In this document: positions 35,184 to 46,640 of the stretch, one piece after another
Layout of the letters: every line of letters begins with the position of its first letter
How positions within the stretch are numbered: the first letter of the stretch is position 1
From: Agrocybe praecox
Taxonomy: Eukaryota; Basidiomycota; Agaricomycetes; Agaricales; Agrocybaceae
DNA: 64,000 nt
NCBI GenBank assembly: GCA_964017145.1
Contig: OZ024847.1
Span: 372,001 to 436,000 of the forward strand
Direction: 5' to 3'
Program-made: the position numbers and the translations under genes
Notes under the pieces: model-generated
Seen by the model: only the letters and a program-made list of their open reading frames with translations
The model's database searches: none
What the model was told of the DNA's origin: nothing

Positions 35184-36930
35184 CTAGAACAGCCCCAGCG
35201 TCGATATATATGGGTCTCCATCTTGGTTGACGAATATATCAGGTATAACTTCGCCGTTGAAGATATCCATATGTGTTCGATGAATAACAGGAAAGGTCTG
35301 CATGTCAGGGAAAGATATGTCAGTGAATGCGACACAACCAAACCCTAGCGGAACGTTGTTTGCCCTTGAAATGTCCGTGAATTCTCTGTATATGTTTCGC
35401 ATCCAACCTTCATTCTTCAAAGTGACATCATCGCCCATGAGAACTATGTAGTCGCATTTGTCCCTCCAAGCCTTCCTTGCACAATCGCGCCATATTTTAC
35501 AGACATGCCCTCGAGGATGATTACAGTAGAGAGTAACGATGTCGAAGATGGTCTCTTCCTGCAAAACCCGTTCCGCTTTATTGTAACCTCTGTCACGGCT
35601 GCGCAGAAGAGAATCATCCTCGTCAATGGCAAGGTATATGACATATCGAAATATGATGTTGGTGAATCGGTTCGCTGTGTCCTGCGAAGTTGTTTGAACT
35701 AAGGATTGGGCAAACCGACGGAGGTTGTCGAGACAATCATTCGGATTCCCACTTCCACGGGACGTAACTGGAAGGAGGATTCCGAATATGATTTTTTCGG
35801 GTTCTAGTTGGACGACCTTGCTCGAAAGCCAGTCAAGCAACTTGGCCTTTGGCTGATTGAATTCGGAAGAACAGATTGCATCGTAGACTTGTTCGTCTAT
35901 CCATTGCTTCATTTCATCGGCCAACGTAATTTTAGGAGACCATCCGAGGTGCAAAAGAACTTGATCGCTGTTGGAATTCTTGCAGGCGACTCCTGTTGGT
36001 TTCAACATATCATAAGTGAATGATACATCTTCCTGGTTTATCCCTGCGTATGAAAGAGCAATCTTGGCCAGTTCACGAATGGTGCATATGGCATCTGAAC
36101 CGATGTTGAAGGATCCTGATTTATTGGAATCCAAAGGTTTGAGGAACCCTTCAACAGCGTCGTCGATATATAAGAAACTCCGCCGCTGGTGACCGTCGCC
36201 CCAAATTTCGAAGTTTTGTCGCGTCGACTGGTCAGGAATATGCTTTAGGCAAAGGGCCTTCCTCAAAAGAGCCGCCGGGGCTTTCTCTCTGCCATCATTC
36301 CAAGATCCTTTGTGTCCATAAACGTTGTGGAATCTCGCAACTTTGAAATCGATGCCGGAGGAGAAATGGTGAATGAGAAGTTCGGAGGCGAGTTTTTCGA
36401 GGCCGTAAAGACCCTGATGCTTTGGGGGAGGGCATGCCCATACGTCAGACTCTCTGAGCGACACATCCTCATTCGGATGACACTGCCTTTCCTCTCGGTA
36501 GACGCAGGCCGAGGATGCATAAGCAAAACGCTGTACGCCAGTAGCAATGGAAGCGTGAAGGACGTTCGTAGTCATAGTGTGGTTGTCCTGATACAGGACA
36601 AAGTCGTTGTCAGAATGCATGGTACCCATGCCGCCCATGTTTGCTGCAAAATGGAGAACGGTGTGCACGCCTTTCAAGGCATGTTCGCAAACAGCTGGGA
36701 GACGAAGGTCGCCTCGGATAAACTCGGGGCAGATAGGTTCCACAAAAGATGATCTAGGAGAAATATCCACCACACGAACGTGAACGTTGTCCAGCTTATA
36801 CAAGCAGCGGGCAATATGAGACCCCTACAGGAGAGTGACGGTCAGATTAGCAACATAGAAGCTGTATATGAAGATGTACTATGAAGCCATGACCACCGGT
36901 TATGAGGTATATTTTTGGGGAAGCGGGCAT
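35184..36930 (-). CDS. GDP-mannose 3,5-epimerase-like SDR fused to a glycosyltransferase domain (open part)
   Basis: Two exons: 36880-36930 (MPASPKIYLITGGHGFI) and 36824 down to a stop at 35184-35186. The splice rebuilds GGHGFIGSHIAR, the NAD-binding GxxGxxG. The epimerase part has NMGGMGTMHSDN, SSACVY, the catalytic YGLEK, FHNVYGHKGSWNDGREKAPA, WGDGHQRRSFLYIDD and NIGSDA, close to plant and bacterial GDP-mannose 3,5-epimerase. After about residue 340 a second domain begins (FGILLPVTSRG...), with IDEDD and LMGDDVTLKNEGWM, which looks like a nucleotide-sugar glycosyltransferase with acidic metal-binding motifs. This frame ends in GDPYISTLGLF, where homology suggests it should run on into the GT2 domain. 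The epimerase could still be made as a truncated product. Nearly intronless, unlike its neighbours. Confidence 0.8.
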
Positions 36931-37459
36931 ATCCAATACTCGAGAAAGAACTGCCAGAAAAATGCCCAGCATGTACACAATTTATAGCAGCCTGATGAGG
37001 GGCTGAACCAAAGGCAAAGTAGGCCGTGTTCTGGATAATTCCATTCGAAAAGTTTGAGATAATAGGCGCCCATTATGATATCAATGCGATATATACGCGG
37101 CTTTTGAGAATGTTGATATCTGTCTTAACGTCTAAATTTGACGCAAACACCGGCCAGGCTTGTCGAGAGAGACAACGTGACTGGCTGATATTAGTGGAAG
37201 ATGATTTTCCATGGAAAGGCAAAAGCGCCAATGTTGACGGCGAACTCGAACAGAAAGTTGGAGGGACCATTTTTGCCTATAACGTACCCCATTAGAAGCC
37301 ATAAATTAGATATACTCGGGGTTGTCTTTCTGCCTTGGGCCTCCCGTTTAATGGGGCAAAGATATTATCTATGTGGCTGAAATAACCTTTGAACAAGGAA
37401 GGATTATAACCGAACGAGGAGCGACGCACTGCAGTATTTTCATTCTCTCGAGAACCATC
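36931..37459. promoter_or_regulatory. shared divergent promoter region of the two sugar genes
   Basis: The epimerase gene (minus) and the methyltransferase-GT8 gene (plus) start head to head about 530 bp apart. No other gene fits here. Such spacing suggests co-regulation, but I see no defined site. Confidence 0.4.
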
Positions 37460-39047
37460 ATGCCAGCTTCAATCGACAACAATAATCCATACGACTTCAC
37501 GCTAACCCAAGACTGGTTTTTCTCACAATATCGACAGCTGGACCAAGCTGTTTCCCTTTATCGGGGCAAAGGAGCCTCGCGTCCTAGAAATCGGATCCTG
37601 GGAAGGCCGCTCGGCAATTTTCTTGCTCGATACACTTTGCAAGGGCGGCGAGGAAATAGTCTGTATTGATCACTTCGACTTTTCCAAGACAGATGCGGGC
37701 CAGCAGCGTTTCCAAAGAGTTAAATACAACCTGGCGTCCACGGGGAAACAATTCCGTATCATTAGCCAATTTAGTGCGCCTGCACTTATGTCGGTGCTAA
37801 AAGAAGAATCCATGTCTGACAATCCAGGTTTCGATTGGATTTACGTGGATGGATCACATGAAGCCGACGATACTTTGCTCGACGGAGAATTAGCATGGCT
37901 ATTGGCGAGAAAGGGTTCTATCTTCATTTTCGACGATTATCACTGGCCCGCACAGCCCGAGGACAGCATACATCATCCGAAGCGGGGAATTGAAACTTTC
38001 CTGGCGCTACACGCGGGCGAATACGAGCGCTTGACTGGAGCAGAAGACTATCAAGTCGTTCTTCTTAAGAAAACTGATAAAGGAATTGGATTTCTTTTCG
38101 ACAACTCTACTGAAGGGCCTCAGGCGGATCTCAACGACATATTCGGGTACGGGATTACCATCGCACTGACCATCAATTCCGCCTACGCTGTCGGAGCTGC
38201 CGTAGCGATACGTAGCGTGATCGAAACCACCGATAACGAGCGCATAACCTTTTACATTGTGGAGTGGGCTGGGAGGAACCGATAGGGTGAATCTGAGAGC
38301 ATGAGCTGAAAACAGGAGTCGTATCACATTCAAGTTTATCAAAATATCCACGGATTGCCTAGAAAAAAAAAAACACGGTCCCACTTGGGCAAAGATAGAC
38401 CTAATTGGTTTATTGCCCGTTGAGCGAGTCATAATGTCGACTCCGATGTCCTGGTCCGTCGAAGCCTGATGGGCCGTTGGAACACAGATCTAGGAGGGAA
38501 TTGCATCGGAGCAATTCTGGACATAGGGCATCCATTGGGCCACGACAAAACTTCCCCGCACCCCTACTTTAACGCTGGAGTCATTTTGATGAATCTTGCC
38601 GAAATTCGCCCAAGGATGAGCGAATTGATAAACCTTGCGCTCAAGATGACTTGCGATTCCAAATTCCGCGACCAGGACGTGCTGAACGCTCACTTCAAGG
38701 ACGAATGGATGAGCTTGGATTTAGAACCATCCGAGGAGCGCAACAACATTCCACTAACGAGAATGGACGACCCGAGCATTGTGCATTTCACAGGCCCGGC
38801 AAGTCCTTCCATGGCAGAGGTCTTAAATCCGTATGTTCAACCTCCGACTTCCAAGCCGTGGGGGTATTTGGGTTCTCCTGGCCATCCGTATGAACATGCA
38901 TGGTGGGATGTGTTGGGCAGGATACCCTGGAAAGGTTTACAGTCGTCAGAGGCGGGTAAAAATGGATATGTTGTTGATATTGAGAGAGTTATTCAGGCGG
39001 GAGTTCACGATTTTCAGCAGGCGGTTGCCCGTTATCAACGAGCTTAG
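37460..39047 (+). pseudogene. decayed class I methyltransferase - GT8 glycosyltransferase fusion
   Basis: ATG at 37460 (MPASIDNNNPYDFTLTQDW), intronless. The frame changes in a G4 run near 37562, after which SAM motif I appears (PRVLEIGSWEGRSAIFLLD). The methyltransferase continues through IVCIDHFDF, WIYVDGSHEADDTLLDGELA and IFIFDDYHW (Methyltransf_24 type). A GT8 domain begins ITIALTINSAYAVGAAVAIRS at about 38150. The frame breaks near 38270, an in-frame TGA follows near 38303, the frame shifts again in a run of A near 38360, and once more near 38432, just before DSDVLVRRSL (the DxD metal site). The rest is open: HPYFNAGVILMNL, RDQDVLNAHF and PSIVHFTG are classical GT8 motifs, ending at 39047. 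Probably once a bifunctional glycan-modifying enzyme. Confidence 0.8.
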
Positions 39048-40462
39048 CAGCTAGAGTTTGTGTCTCCATCTACATATGCGTGTTTTGTACCAGGTATGCC
39101 GGAGCGAAATAGCGGATTTCAGTGCATACATCTGACAGGAAACGAGAGGAAAGCTGCTGAAAGGAGGAAGTCAATACGTCGAACAAATAGCTAGAAATGT
39201 AACATACAAGTACTTCATTATCGAAGACAGATTTTGATAACCGTCCTGAAAAGGATTTCCCGAGGTTAGAACCTCATAAAGGTGCCACAAACAGTGTAAA
39301 AGATATTTTCGTCGACCACAACACAACCCGACAGAACCGAGAATCAAAGTCCACACATGCGCATATATTGACCGCTGGTCCTTCACCAGCATGAGCGAGC
39401 ATGAAAGCAATGCAATAGAGTGGAAAATAGAAGATATATCTTGAAGCCAATGGAAAAGACAACAGGTATGACTGAGTGCGAACACATATCTAGACACTTG
39501 GTTGTGATACTTGAAGAAATGAAAGAGGTTCCGATCCGGTAGGTCAACATATTCTTCGAAATGGACCATAATTATGCACCGGTATACTCTTTGGTTCAGA
39601 TGAGCGACATACCTATGGGCTACGAGTCAAAAAACAAAGAGTGGACGCACTCTTATTGTATTGACCAAGCATGGCGTGAGTGACATTTGGCATGTGTTTA
39701 TAGGCCAAGTTGACACTGCGTAGAACTCTCGGCAGTAGTAGTGGTAAGTTAATTAAATCTGACAAAGCTCATAAAAATGTGTGTTTTTGGGCTGGTTTAT
39801 GGGAAGAAGACAGAACAGAAGTGAACAGAAGTGCCAAACGAAAGAAAAAGCGTGTCGCAGTCACATCATGATCTGTGTGACTTTACGCGACTATGACGTC
39901 ATAAGTTCTTTCAGACGCGCGGCGAATGCTTGGCGCTTAGCGCTTCAGCCCCTAAGTGGTAAGCGGCAAGGATATGAACCAGGCGAGAGACTGAAATATT
40001 TTCTTTAACCTTATCGTGTGGACGTTATGGATATACCTGAATACATGTCACCATCAGACCGCCTCAATAGGCTTTCTTGTAAACTCTAAACGTACATACA
40101 TGGAGTGTAATGGGAAATCAAAGTACCATACATCATAAAGCCGCATTCTCACAGATTAGCGCGGTTCCGAATCAAAGAACGCTTTGAAGACGCTTCAAGG
40201 GCGCTTTGATCACAACTTACTGAAGAAGGAAGTGTTAATTGTTTGCAAAGCTATTTGGGATTGAGACTTTCCTTTCGTGGTATAACTTTTTTAGAATTTA
40301 GGGTTATAGGACGCCGGCGAGTCACAGTGAGGGCTGTAGGTACAAAAGGGGGAGAATAAGATATAGGTCTTCCAACTTTCCCGTACCCGCCACCTTTGTA
40401 AAGCAGGCAAGAAAGGCGCATACAGCAAATAACCATGCAGAAAAGTACTTTTAATTTCTCTC
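39048..40462. other. intergenic, no gene recognised
   Basis: Short frames on both strands with no domains. The minus frame at 39171-39569 has hydrophobic stretches but no ATG context, splice signals or homologue that I recognise. Confidence 0.4.
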
Positions 40463-41063
40463 ATGGACGAGTCTTCAGCAGTCTGGATTTCCGAGGAGTG
40501 CTTACTCGCGACCGCGTCTACTTTTATAAATACCATAGACAGACAGAACATTGTAGCAAACCATATTCAAAGTATGGGGAAATACGTCCGCCATCTATCG
40601 TCCGCTGTGTTACTGGTCTATATGGATACTTGGACGGCCGCTCGCAGCGAACCTACTCTAGAGCAGCATCCCCACCGCCTCTATCGAACAGGTAGAAGTG
40701 CACATCCTGGACAAGGATTATCCAGAGTGGAGACACGTTATTCGATGTACTACCAATGGTCCTATACTCGTATTGGAATTTTTTATCCCATCCATCTTCC
40801 TCAAAGCAGATGGTATTTTGCTCAGGGAACTTTTCTCCGGTAACCTGGCCCACGTCAAGGAGTGTTACATTTTGGATTCTCCAACCTCCAGAATGCCAAC
40901 AACGGCACTATTCGATAGGTGTCTTTTATTCTTGGCACGATTCGACGGCCTGAAAATGCTTCACGCATCTTCCACCCTAATTCGAGATAATGTTGACGAC
41001 AGAGAGTTGACGCGGACTCTGTCACATTACCATCCTCACGCAGGGAATTATATGGAGATTTAA
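40463..41063 (+). pseudogene. frameshifted relative of the 63.2 kb orphan gene
   Basis: Starts MDESSAVWISEECLLATAS and runs to about 40660, then needs a one-base shift to continue as SIEQVEVHILDKDYPEWRHV and on to SHYHPHAGNYMEI-stop at 41063. Landmarks line up with the product of 63209-63901: VHILDKDYPEWRHVI with VHIIDDDHPGFRKVL, LFDRCLLFLARFDGLKML with LYDRVILLITRLPSLRLL, and LSHYHPHAGNY with LSRYHPEAGLY. The family function is unknown. Confidence 0.65.
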
Positions 41064-41373
41064 TCGACTATTTCTCCGGATTTATTTTATATGTAATGTA
41101 TTTCCAATGACCTTTCTACCTCAACGCGTTAATAGACGTACGCATGAGGCTTGTACCTACTCCGATTTGCTCTTTCTTTTATTTCTAAATATTTCCGGGT
41201 ACTAATGACCCTAGTAACCCGATACCTTATGATTCCTACGATTGACCAACGAACCAACGATGTATTTCCTCGAATGATACACATGTAATCTACATCCAGA
41301 AATACAGTGATTTGTCGCTTTTTAAAATATTTAATTTAATTTTTTTGGTTGTCAAGTACCTACTATGGACTGA
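41064..41373. other. short AT-rich intergenic stretch
   Basis: Convergent 3' ends of the 40.5 kb pseudogene and the 41.4 kb gene. Contains AT-rich runs only. Confidence 0.4.
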
Positions 41374-43978
41374 CTAGAATAAAAGATTGTGTCTCCACGG
41401 CGAAGACTTGGGTCGCCTATTTGGTTTGTTACTAACCAAAGGAAGAGGGTCTCCGCGCTTGAAAATACCAAGTCCTCGCGGAATGTGAGGATGTTCAATG
41501 ACGCCAGGGGACCCGTTGTTATTGGGTACAGGCTCAGGGGGAGTCGTACAAGTAAGGCCAATTTCCGTTCGTGTCGTGGAATTTGGCGTGTTGATTGGTG
41601 AACCAGTCTTATTTTTTATATGAAGGAATGTTAGGATACAGCGGCGAGAACTGGACCAGAATGAAAGGTGTTTGGGTGTCAATTGGAATGAATTGGAATC
41701 GCTGGCCTCAGAGCCTGGCTCAGTAGTTGGAGGCTTTTGATTCTTTGGGGAAACCTTCGGAGAAGGCGTTGTCGGGTACTCAGGTATCGTTGACAAACGA
41801 CGTTTGGCAAACTTGGAAATCTTGAGAAACTGCATCTTCTTCAGCGGAGCTCGCACTTGTCGTTTGAGAGGGACACGATTTACAGAAAGACAAGATTCGC
41901 AATTCGGAGAGGAAAGAGAAGCGAGTTGAGCCAAGTTGTGGCATTCGTCTGCTGAAGAGATGTTTTCTAGGCTTATTTCATCCCATGAGTATGTGGACGA
42001 TAAATCACTGGTTCTGGAAGTTATATCCGATGGTAATCCAATCCCAATCCCTTCTAAGCCTGAATCTGCTGCCAGCTTTCCTTGCTGAGATAAACTAGAG
42101 GGCTTGGCGGTATGGACCGGAATGACCTCGAGAGTTGGAGTAACCTTATCATAATCGACTTTGAGACAACAGGAAGCAATCCATGAGTGTTGCGTACGGT
42201 CAAGAAGCTGTTCGGTCGTCGATATATTGGGGCTACGAGGATCGTTGTCCGGGCTGAGCTTGAAAGAACATAAGCCAAGCTTCTGTAGCAAGTCGATCTC
42301 TTCTGCCGAAACCGAAGACAAGGCCAAATTCGCAACTATCTGGAAAGGAGATGTGGGAAGATTGTCACGATGTGGTTGTTTCTGGACGGGGTACGTGTGT
42401 TTGAGTGGAGAATTTTTATCCTGGAGAGCAGCCGAACGCTCGATCCGCTCTTTTATGAGTTTTGTGTCTCGTACTCTGGTGTTGAAGATGGAGGGAGGAG
42501 ATTTTAAGTGATGCGAAGGACTAGGTCGTTTTGCGACGATTTCAAGAACCGACTCTTCATAGTGCTGAAATGAACTAGACGGTGATATGGGCTTTGTATG
42601 TTTGTCATCGGCAGCATTTGTCGTTGCAGAGAGACCACCTATAGGATCGATCTCTGACGGAAAAACCTCAGCCTCGATATAATTGTCTACCAAAGTGTAA
42701 ACATCAGCAATGTTGGATTCTGAGGATAAAAAGGTCTTACTTACTAAGTACCGGTGCTTGGACTTGAGCTAGGTATCCGAGACTTTCACTTTCATTCCCA
42801 ACTTCCGGCAGTGGCGATTTGGGAATAAGCCCTTCTTCGCACAACTGTGTAATTGAAGAAGAAGAATTTACACTAACTTCCGCTATAGGTTCTAGACCAA
42901 GACCCACGAGAATCCTAGATTGGTCACAAGCCGCAAGTGAACAGGATTCATCGTTCGCCATAATCGCCGGGCTATCCATGAACGAAGCGCAGGTATGAAA
43001 TTGGGGTGTATCTAATGATATGTCGACGAGTAAGTCCAGAGTAGCACTGCGCTTGAGTTCTTTGGCGATGGTAAAGTCATTAGGTGAAATGCTAGCCTAG
43101 AAAAGTAAACATAGTAAGAAGGAATACAACCGATTAAAGGACAAAAAACATGCAGGATCGTTTAAGCCACAAAAAGAAACATTATCTTCAAACGAACGAA
43201 TGCTTCCAATCTTGATAGAAAATATCGGAGTCGATGTAAGGAAGGCAGAGGAGCAACCCAATGACTCTGCATATGGATTGACGTTTGACCCGCTAAGTAA
43301 TGGAATGTCAAGATTTTTATGGTCAAGTTCCTCCGTCCTTGGGTGGTGAGGCCAGATATTCTGGATATTATCACTTCGTATTTCAACTGTAGCTCGAACA
43401 AGAGCAGAAACTGTCGGAGAAGGGATGCCGTTGACCTCGGATTTATATTGGTCCTTCAAGAATAATCAGTGACAATAAGCAAAAAAAATAGTAGGTCAAT
43501 ATATTACCTGGATTTCATCAAATTCGAAATCTCGCAGGCGGTTTTCGAGAGATGCAACATTTTGAACAGGAGTTATCGTTAAAACGGGGAGCCGAGAACG
43601 ATATTTGTCAGAATCAAGTTGGCGTTTCCGTTGTTCGATAATCTCCAATGCGCGTCGAGAATTTCTTGACGACTTCGCTCTCGAGAGCCTTCCTTTGATG
43701 TGTGCGACAGCATCAAATGAGTCACCGTTGTCCTCAAAGTCAGACTGGTACCCCGCCTCGTTGTCTGTACTATCATCATCCTTGGTAATGTCCCGAAAAG
43801 GAGGCGTCGTGTCGGACAGGATGTTAGACTTCGAATGATCCCCACTACTTGTATCAGACAAATACGACGTGGAAGAGTCAACAAGAGAATGGATAGGGGA
43901 ACTCGAAAAGTCCTGCTTCTCGTATAGCGGGCAAAGAGCGGCAGATTTGGATATCGGAAGGTTAGAGGCTCCCAACAT
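41374..43978 (-). CDS. Ser/Pro-rich protein of unknown function, multi-exon
   Basis: At least four exons on the minus strand. The 5' exon contains MLGASNLPISKSAALC near 43978 and ends FEFDEIQ at about 43507. The second runs DQYKSEVNGIPSPTVSALVR to about 43180. The third covers about 43095 to 42740 (ASISPNDFTIAKELKRS...QVQAPVLS). The last starts after a GTAAGT intron and ends HNLLF-stop at 41374. The product is low in structure, rich in Ser, Pro and Thr, with a basic patch (RAPLKKMQFLKISKFAKRRL) and a possible short coiled coil (RRALEIIEQRKRQLDSDKY). I recognise no domain. The second intron border near 43180-43097 is unsure. The true start may lie further up, at about 44050-44109, because the frame stays open upstream of the chosen ATG. 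Confidence 0.55.
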
Positions 43979-44109
43979 GAACGACGAAGGAGAGGAAGTA
44001 GTTCGAGAGCCAAGATGTGGATTTGAAGGCAGACTTTTGTTCGCCTCGATTGTATATAACTGAGCTGAGACGAAGAATACCGCACTTCAGTCCAGTTTGT
44101 CATAGCCAA

Positions 44110-46385
44110 GCGAGCATGAATACGTTTGGTTTCAGCCTAAATTGCAGCAGCATCGAGATAGGGGCTCGTTGATTGTCTCGCAAGGACTGTGAATCTGCAA
44201 AAACGGAAGTAATTAGCTTGTTCAATTTGAGTCTGACATTAGTCTGACAGAGATGATGGCAGGCACCAATAAAAGGGCAAATTGGACTGTAGCGCCTGGG
44301 AAATTTTGGGATCACGGAGGTCAAGCGATATGTGGGAATTTGATAAACTATGCCGACTTTATGCCGACAGAAATCTTCTCCGCAGAGGCAGGCAGAAGTC
44401 AAGTAGAGGCGTAATTTGATACTGTAACGGACATCTGGCAGGAAACACTGGATAAAACATCTTGAAAGAATTCTTCCAGTACGTCTGTGTGTAGGTTACA
44501 TGGTATGTATCCGGGTCGCTGAGCCTAGATCTTAGAGGAAATGCATCACTGTTTGTTTGGTCAATCGTAAAAATTGTAGGGTATTAGATGATTATGGATT
44601 ATTAGCATATGGGAGTAGATAGAAATAAAAAAAAAGAATTAAAGCATGTTAAAGCCTCATGGGTTGAACAGAGTCACTAAAAATACATCACATATAAAAT
44701 CACTGTGAGCCCAGAACAGGGTTAAAATTACTCGGTAAATGTCACTGAAAAGGGTGCAAGTAGTCTAGAAGAACTGGAAGAAATTACCGGATAAACTGGA
44801 AACACCCAGTTAAACGGGTAGGGACAAACGGGCAGAAAGTACGACATTACATGGTGAAAATAAGCATGGTTATGTCCGAATTGCCTATGCGAAACAGGTA
44901 ATTTTGCAACCAGGTTAGAGTAGAAATAGAACCCTTTTAACGAGTTATTAAAAAGAATAGAATGGGTGGTCATTTTGAGTTGTTTTAGTAGTTGAAATAA
45001 CCGTGGAGAATGACTGGGTAGACGGGGTACATAAAAGGCCAGGTAAGCGAGGGAATAAAATAGGGATAAAGAGCCCATTTTTCGTGTAATAATTTCCATC
45101 AGGAAAGGAGGGTATTAATCACCATGAAAGAACGAGTATATTTCGAGAGTATGTAAACAGGTAATTATGTCTATGTACGAGAAAGCTGTGTATTCGACTG
45201 TTACAAAAGACTTACACTACCCGCAGCAGTTGCTGAGTGTAACTAGTGGGAGATATAACCAGTAAGTATATGTGACAACTCATATATGGAGGTGACTTAT
45301 GGGCGTGGTTCCAAGTGCCGGGGTCGGGGAAGCTGGTGGGATTGAGATGTCAGAGACACTTGATTTTGTTGTTATGGGGCATACAAACATACATTGGTCA
45401 AGGCTACTAGGCGAGACGTCTAAATGAGCAAAAAAGCAAGTGTAAGTCAGTGTATGTGGATGGAAACTAAGCACAAGAGTACGTACCTTTCCAGAATTTG
45501 TACTGTTCGAGCGATTGGCACCCTGCTTTTGAAACTGACTCTGAGGATTGAACATGATAGCGGCGGGGTAGGCAGCGCAAGAGGATATGATGTTGTGGTG
45601 TCGCAGAAAAGGGGAGAATGGAAAGGAAGAAAGAGTGATGATGTCGCGTATGTCGCGTTATATTTATAACCCAAGTGAACAAGCCACTTGACTCACTGGA
45701 ACCTATGACGCGTCTTTGGACTTGTATAGATATTATCCAAATATTATCTTAGATATTCCCGCCGAGTCTATTATCATATATTACTGTATTGCGAGCACAT
45801 TTTACATGTACCACATTATTTTATATCAATAACAACCTACATATTCGGATTTTGAAATTGCCTTGATATCTGAATGTAGGCCTTGATTTCCGTGGCTATT
45901 TCGCCCTCTGAGGGTTGGCCGGTAAAGCGGTGTAAAATACCCTTCAATATATTGTCCCGATTTTCGTGGTTTTTTAGGCCTGTTGTACTTAGTGTTTTTA
46001 CCTTGATATTCCGGCAATAATATGTCATGTTTTTCTTTCTATTTCGGGTGGTTTTACGTGGTAAAATGCTCTGCTTCATAGGGTACTAAATACTCGACGA
46101 AATGACCCGCTAAACGCAACTTCTTACCAGGTATTATTTTTACTAGAATTTCACCAGTTTTGAATTGGGTTATAATGCTTCGCCAAACTGTGCATATTAC
46201 CCCTGGCGCGTTATCCGAGCTATTTTACTTAGTTTAACTTTCCACTGGTAAATATATGGTATTAATACCTAGGTGTGCTACAAAATGAACGATTGCCATT
46301 TACGGCCCCGTTAACATGGTATTTTTCTTTTTTAACCCTATTACATAGTATATTTACCCGGGCCCGGGGTTCACAGTGAATAGAT
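44110..46385. other. intergenic, no convincing gene
   Basis: About 2.3 kb. Small frames occur (minus 44728-45099, minus 45280-45555), none with a domain. AT-rich, with scattered GGTAAA/TTTACC-like words. No terminal repeats seen. Confidence 0.4.
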
Positions 46386-46640
46386 TCGGAGAAATAGTCG
46401 ATTAAATCTCCATATAATTCCCCGCACGAGGATGATACTAGGACAGAGTCTGCGTCAACTATCTGTCATTAGCACTATCAAATAGTGCCTTTGTTGGATT
46501 CCGGAATTTGGGGAATCCAAGATGTGACGACTTTGCCATGAGCTGAGCGCCAAACAGTGTATAATTTCCAAGTTTATCCATAACGTACTCAAGGTTATAC
46601 TTGGATAACGTGTGAAAATACCAATGACCAAAAAGAATAA
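46386..46640 (-). pseudogene. inverted fragment of the 40.5 kb pseudogene family
   Basis: Read on the minus strand, this matches the 3' part of 40463-41063. It shares a stretch around GGAATTATATGGAGATTTAATC including the stop codon, the ILDSP segment and CAACAAAGGCACTATTTGATAG. About 75-80 bp between the LFDR and LTRTLS segments are deleted, and there is no start. Confidence 0.7.

Noticed and set aside
35184..36803. Treating the epimerase frame as a complete gene
   Set aside because: Its end (YISTLGLF) is a frame break in an AT repeat. Homologous glycosyltransferase sequence continues in other frames to about 33.9 kb.
45280..45680. Possible tiny spliced gene beginning MFNPQSQFQKQG on the minus strand, with GTACGT and GTATGT donors
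   Set aside because: The spliced product would be only about 44 residues with no recognisable feature. I checked for a pheromone-like CaaX end and found none.
44720..46380. Possible degenerate transposon suggested by repeated GGTAAA/TTTACC words
   Set aside because: No terminal inverted repeats, target duplications or coding remnants could be found by eye.
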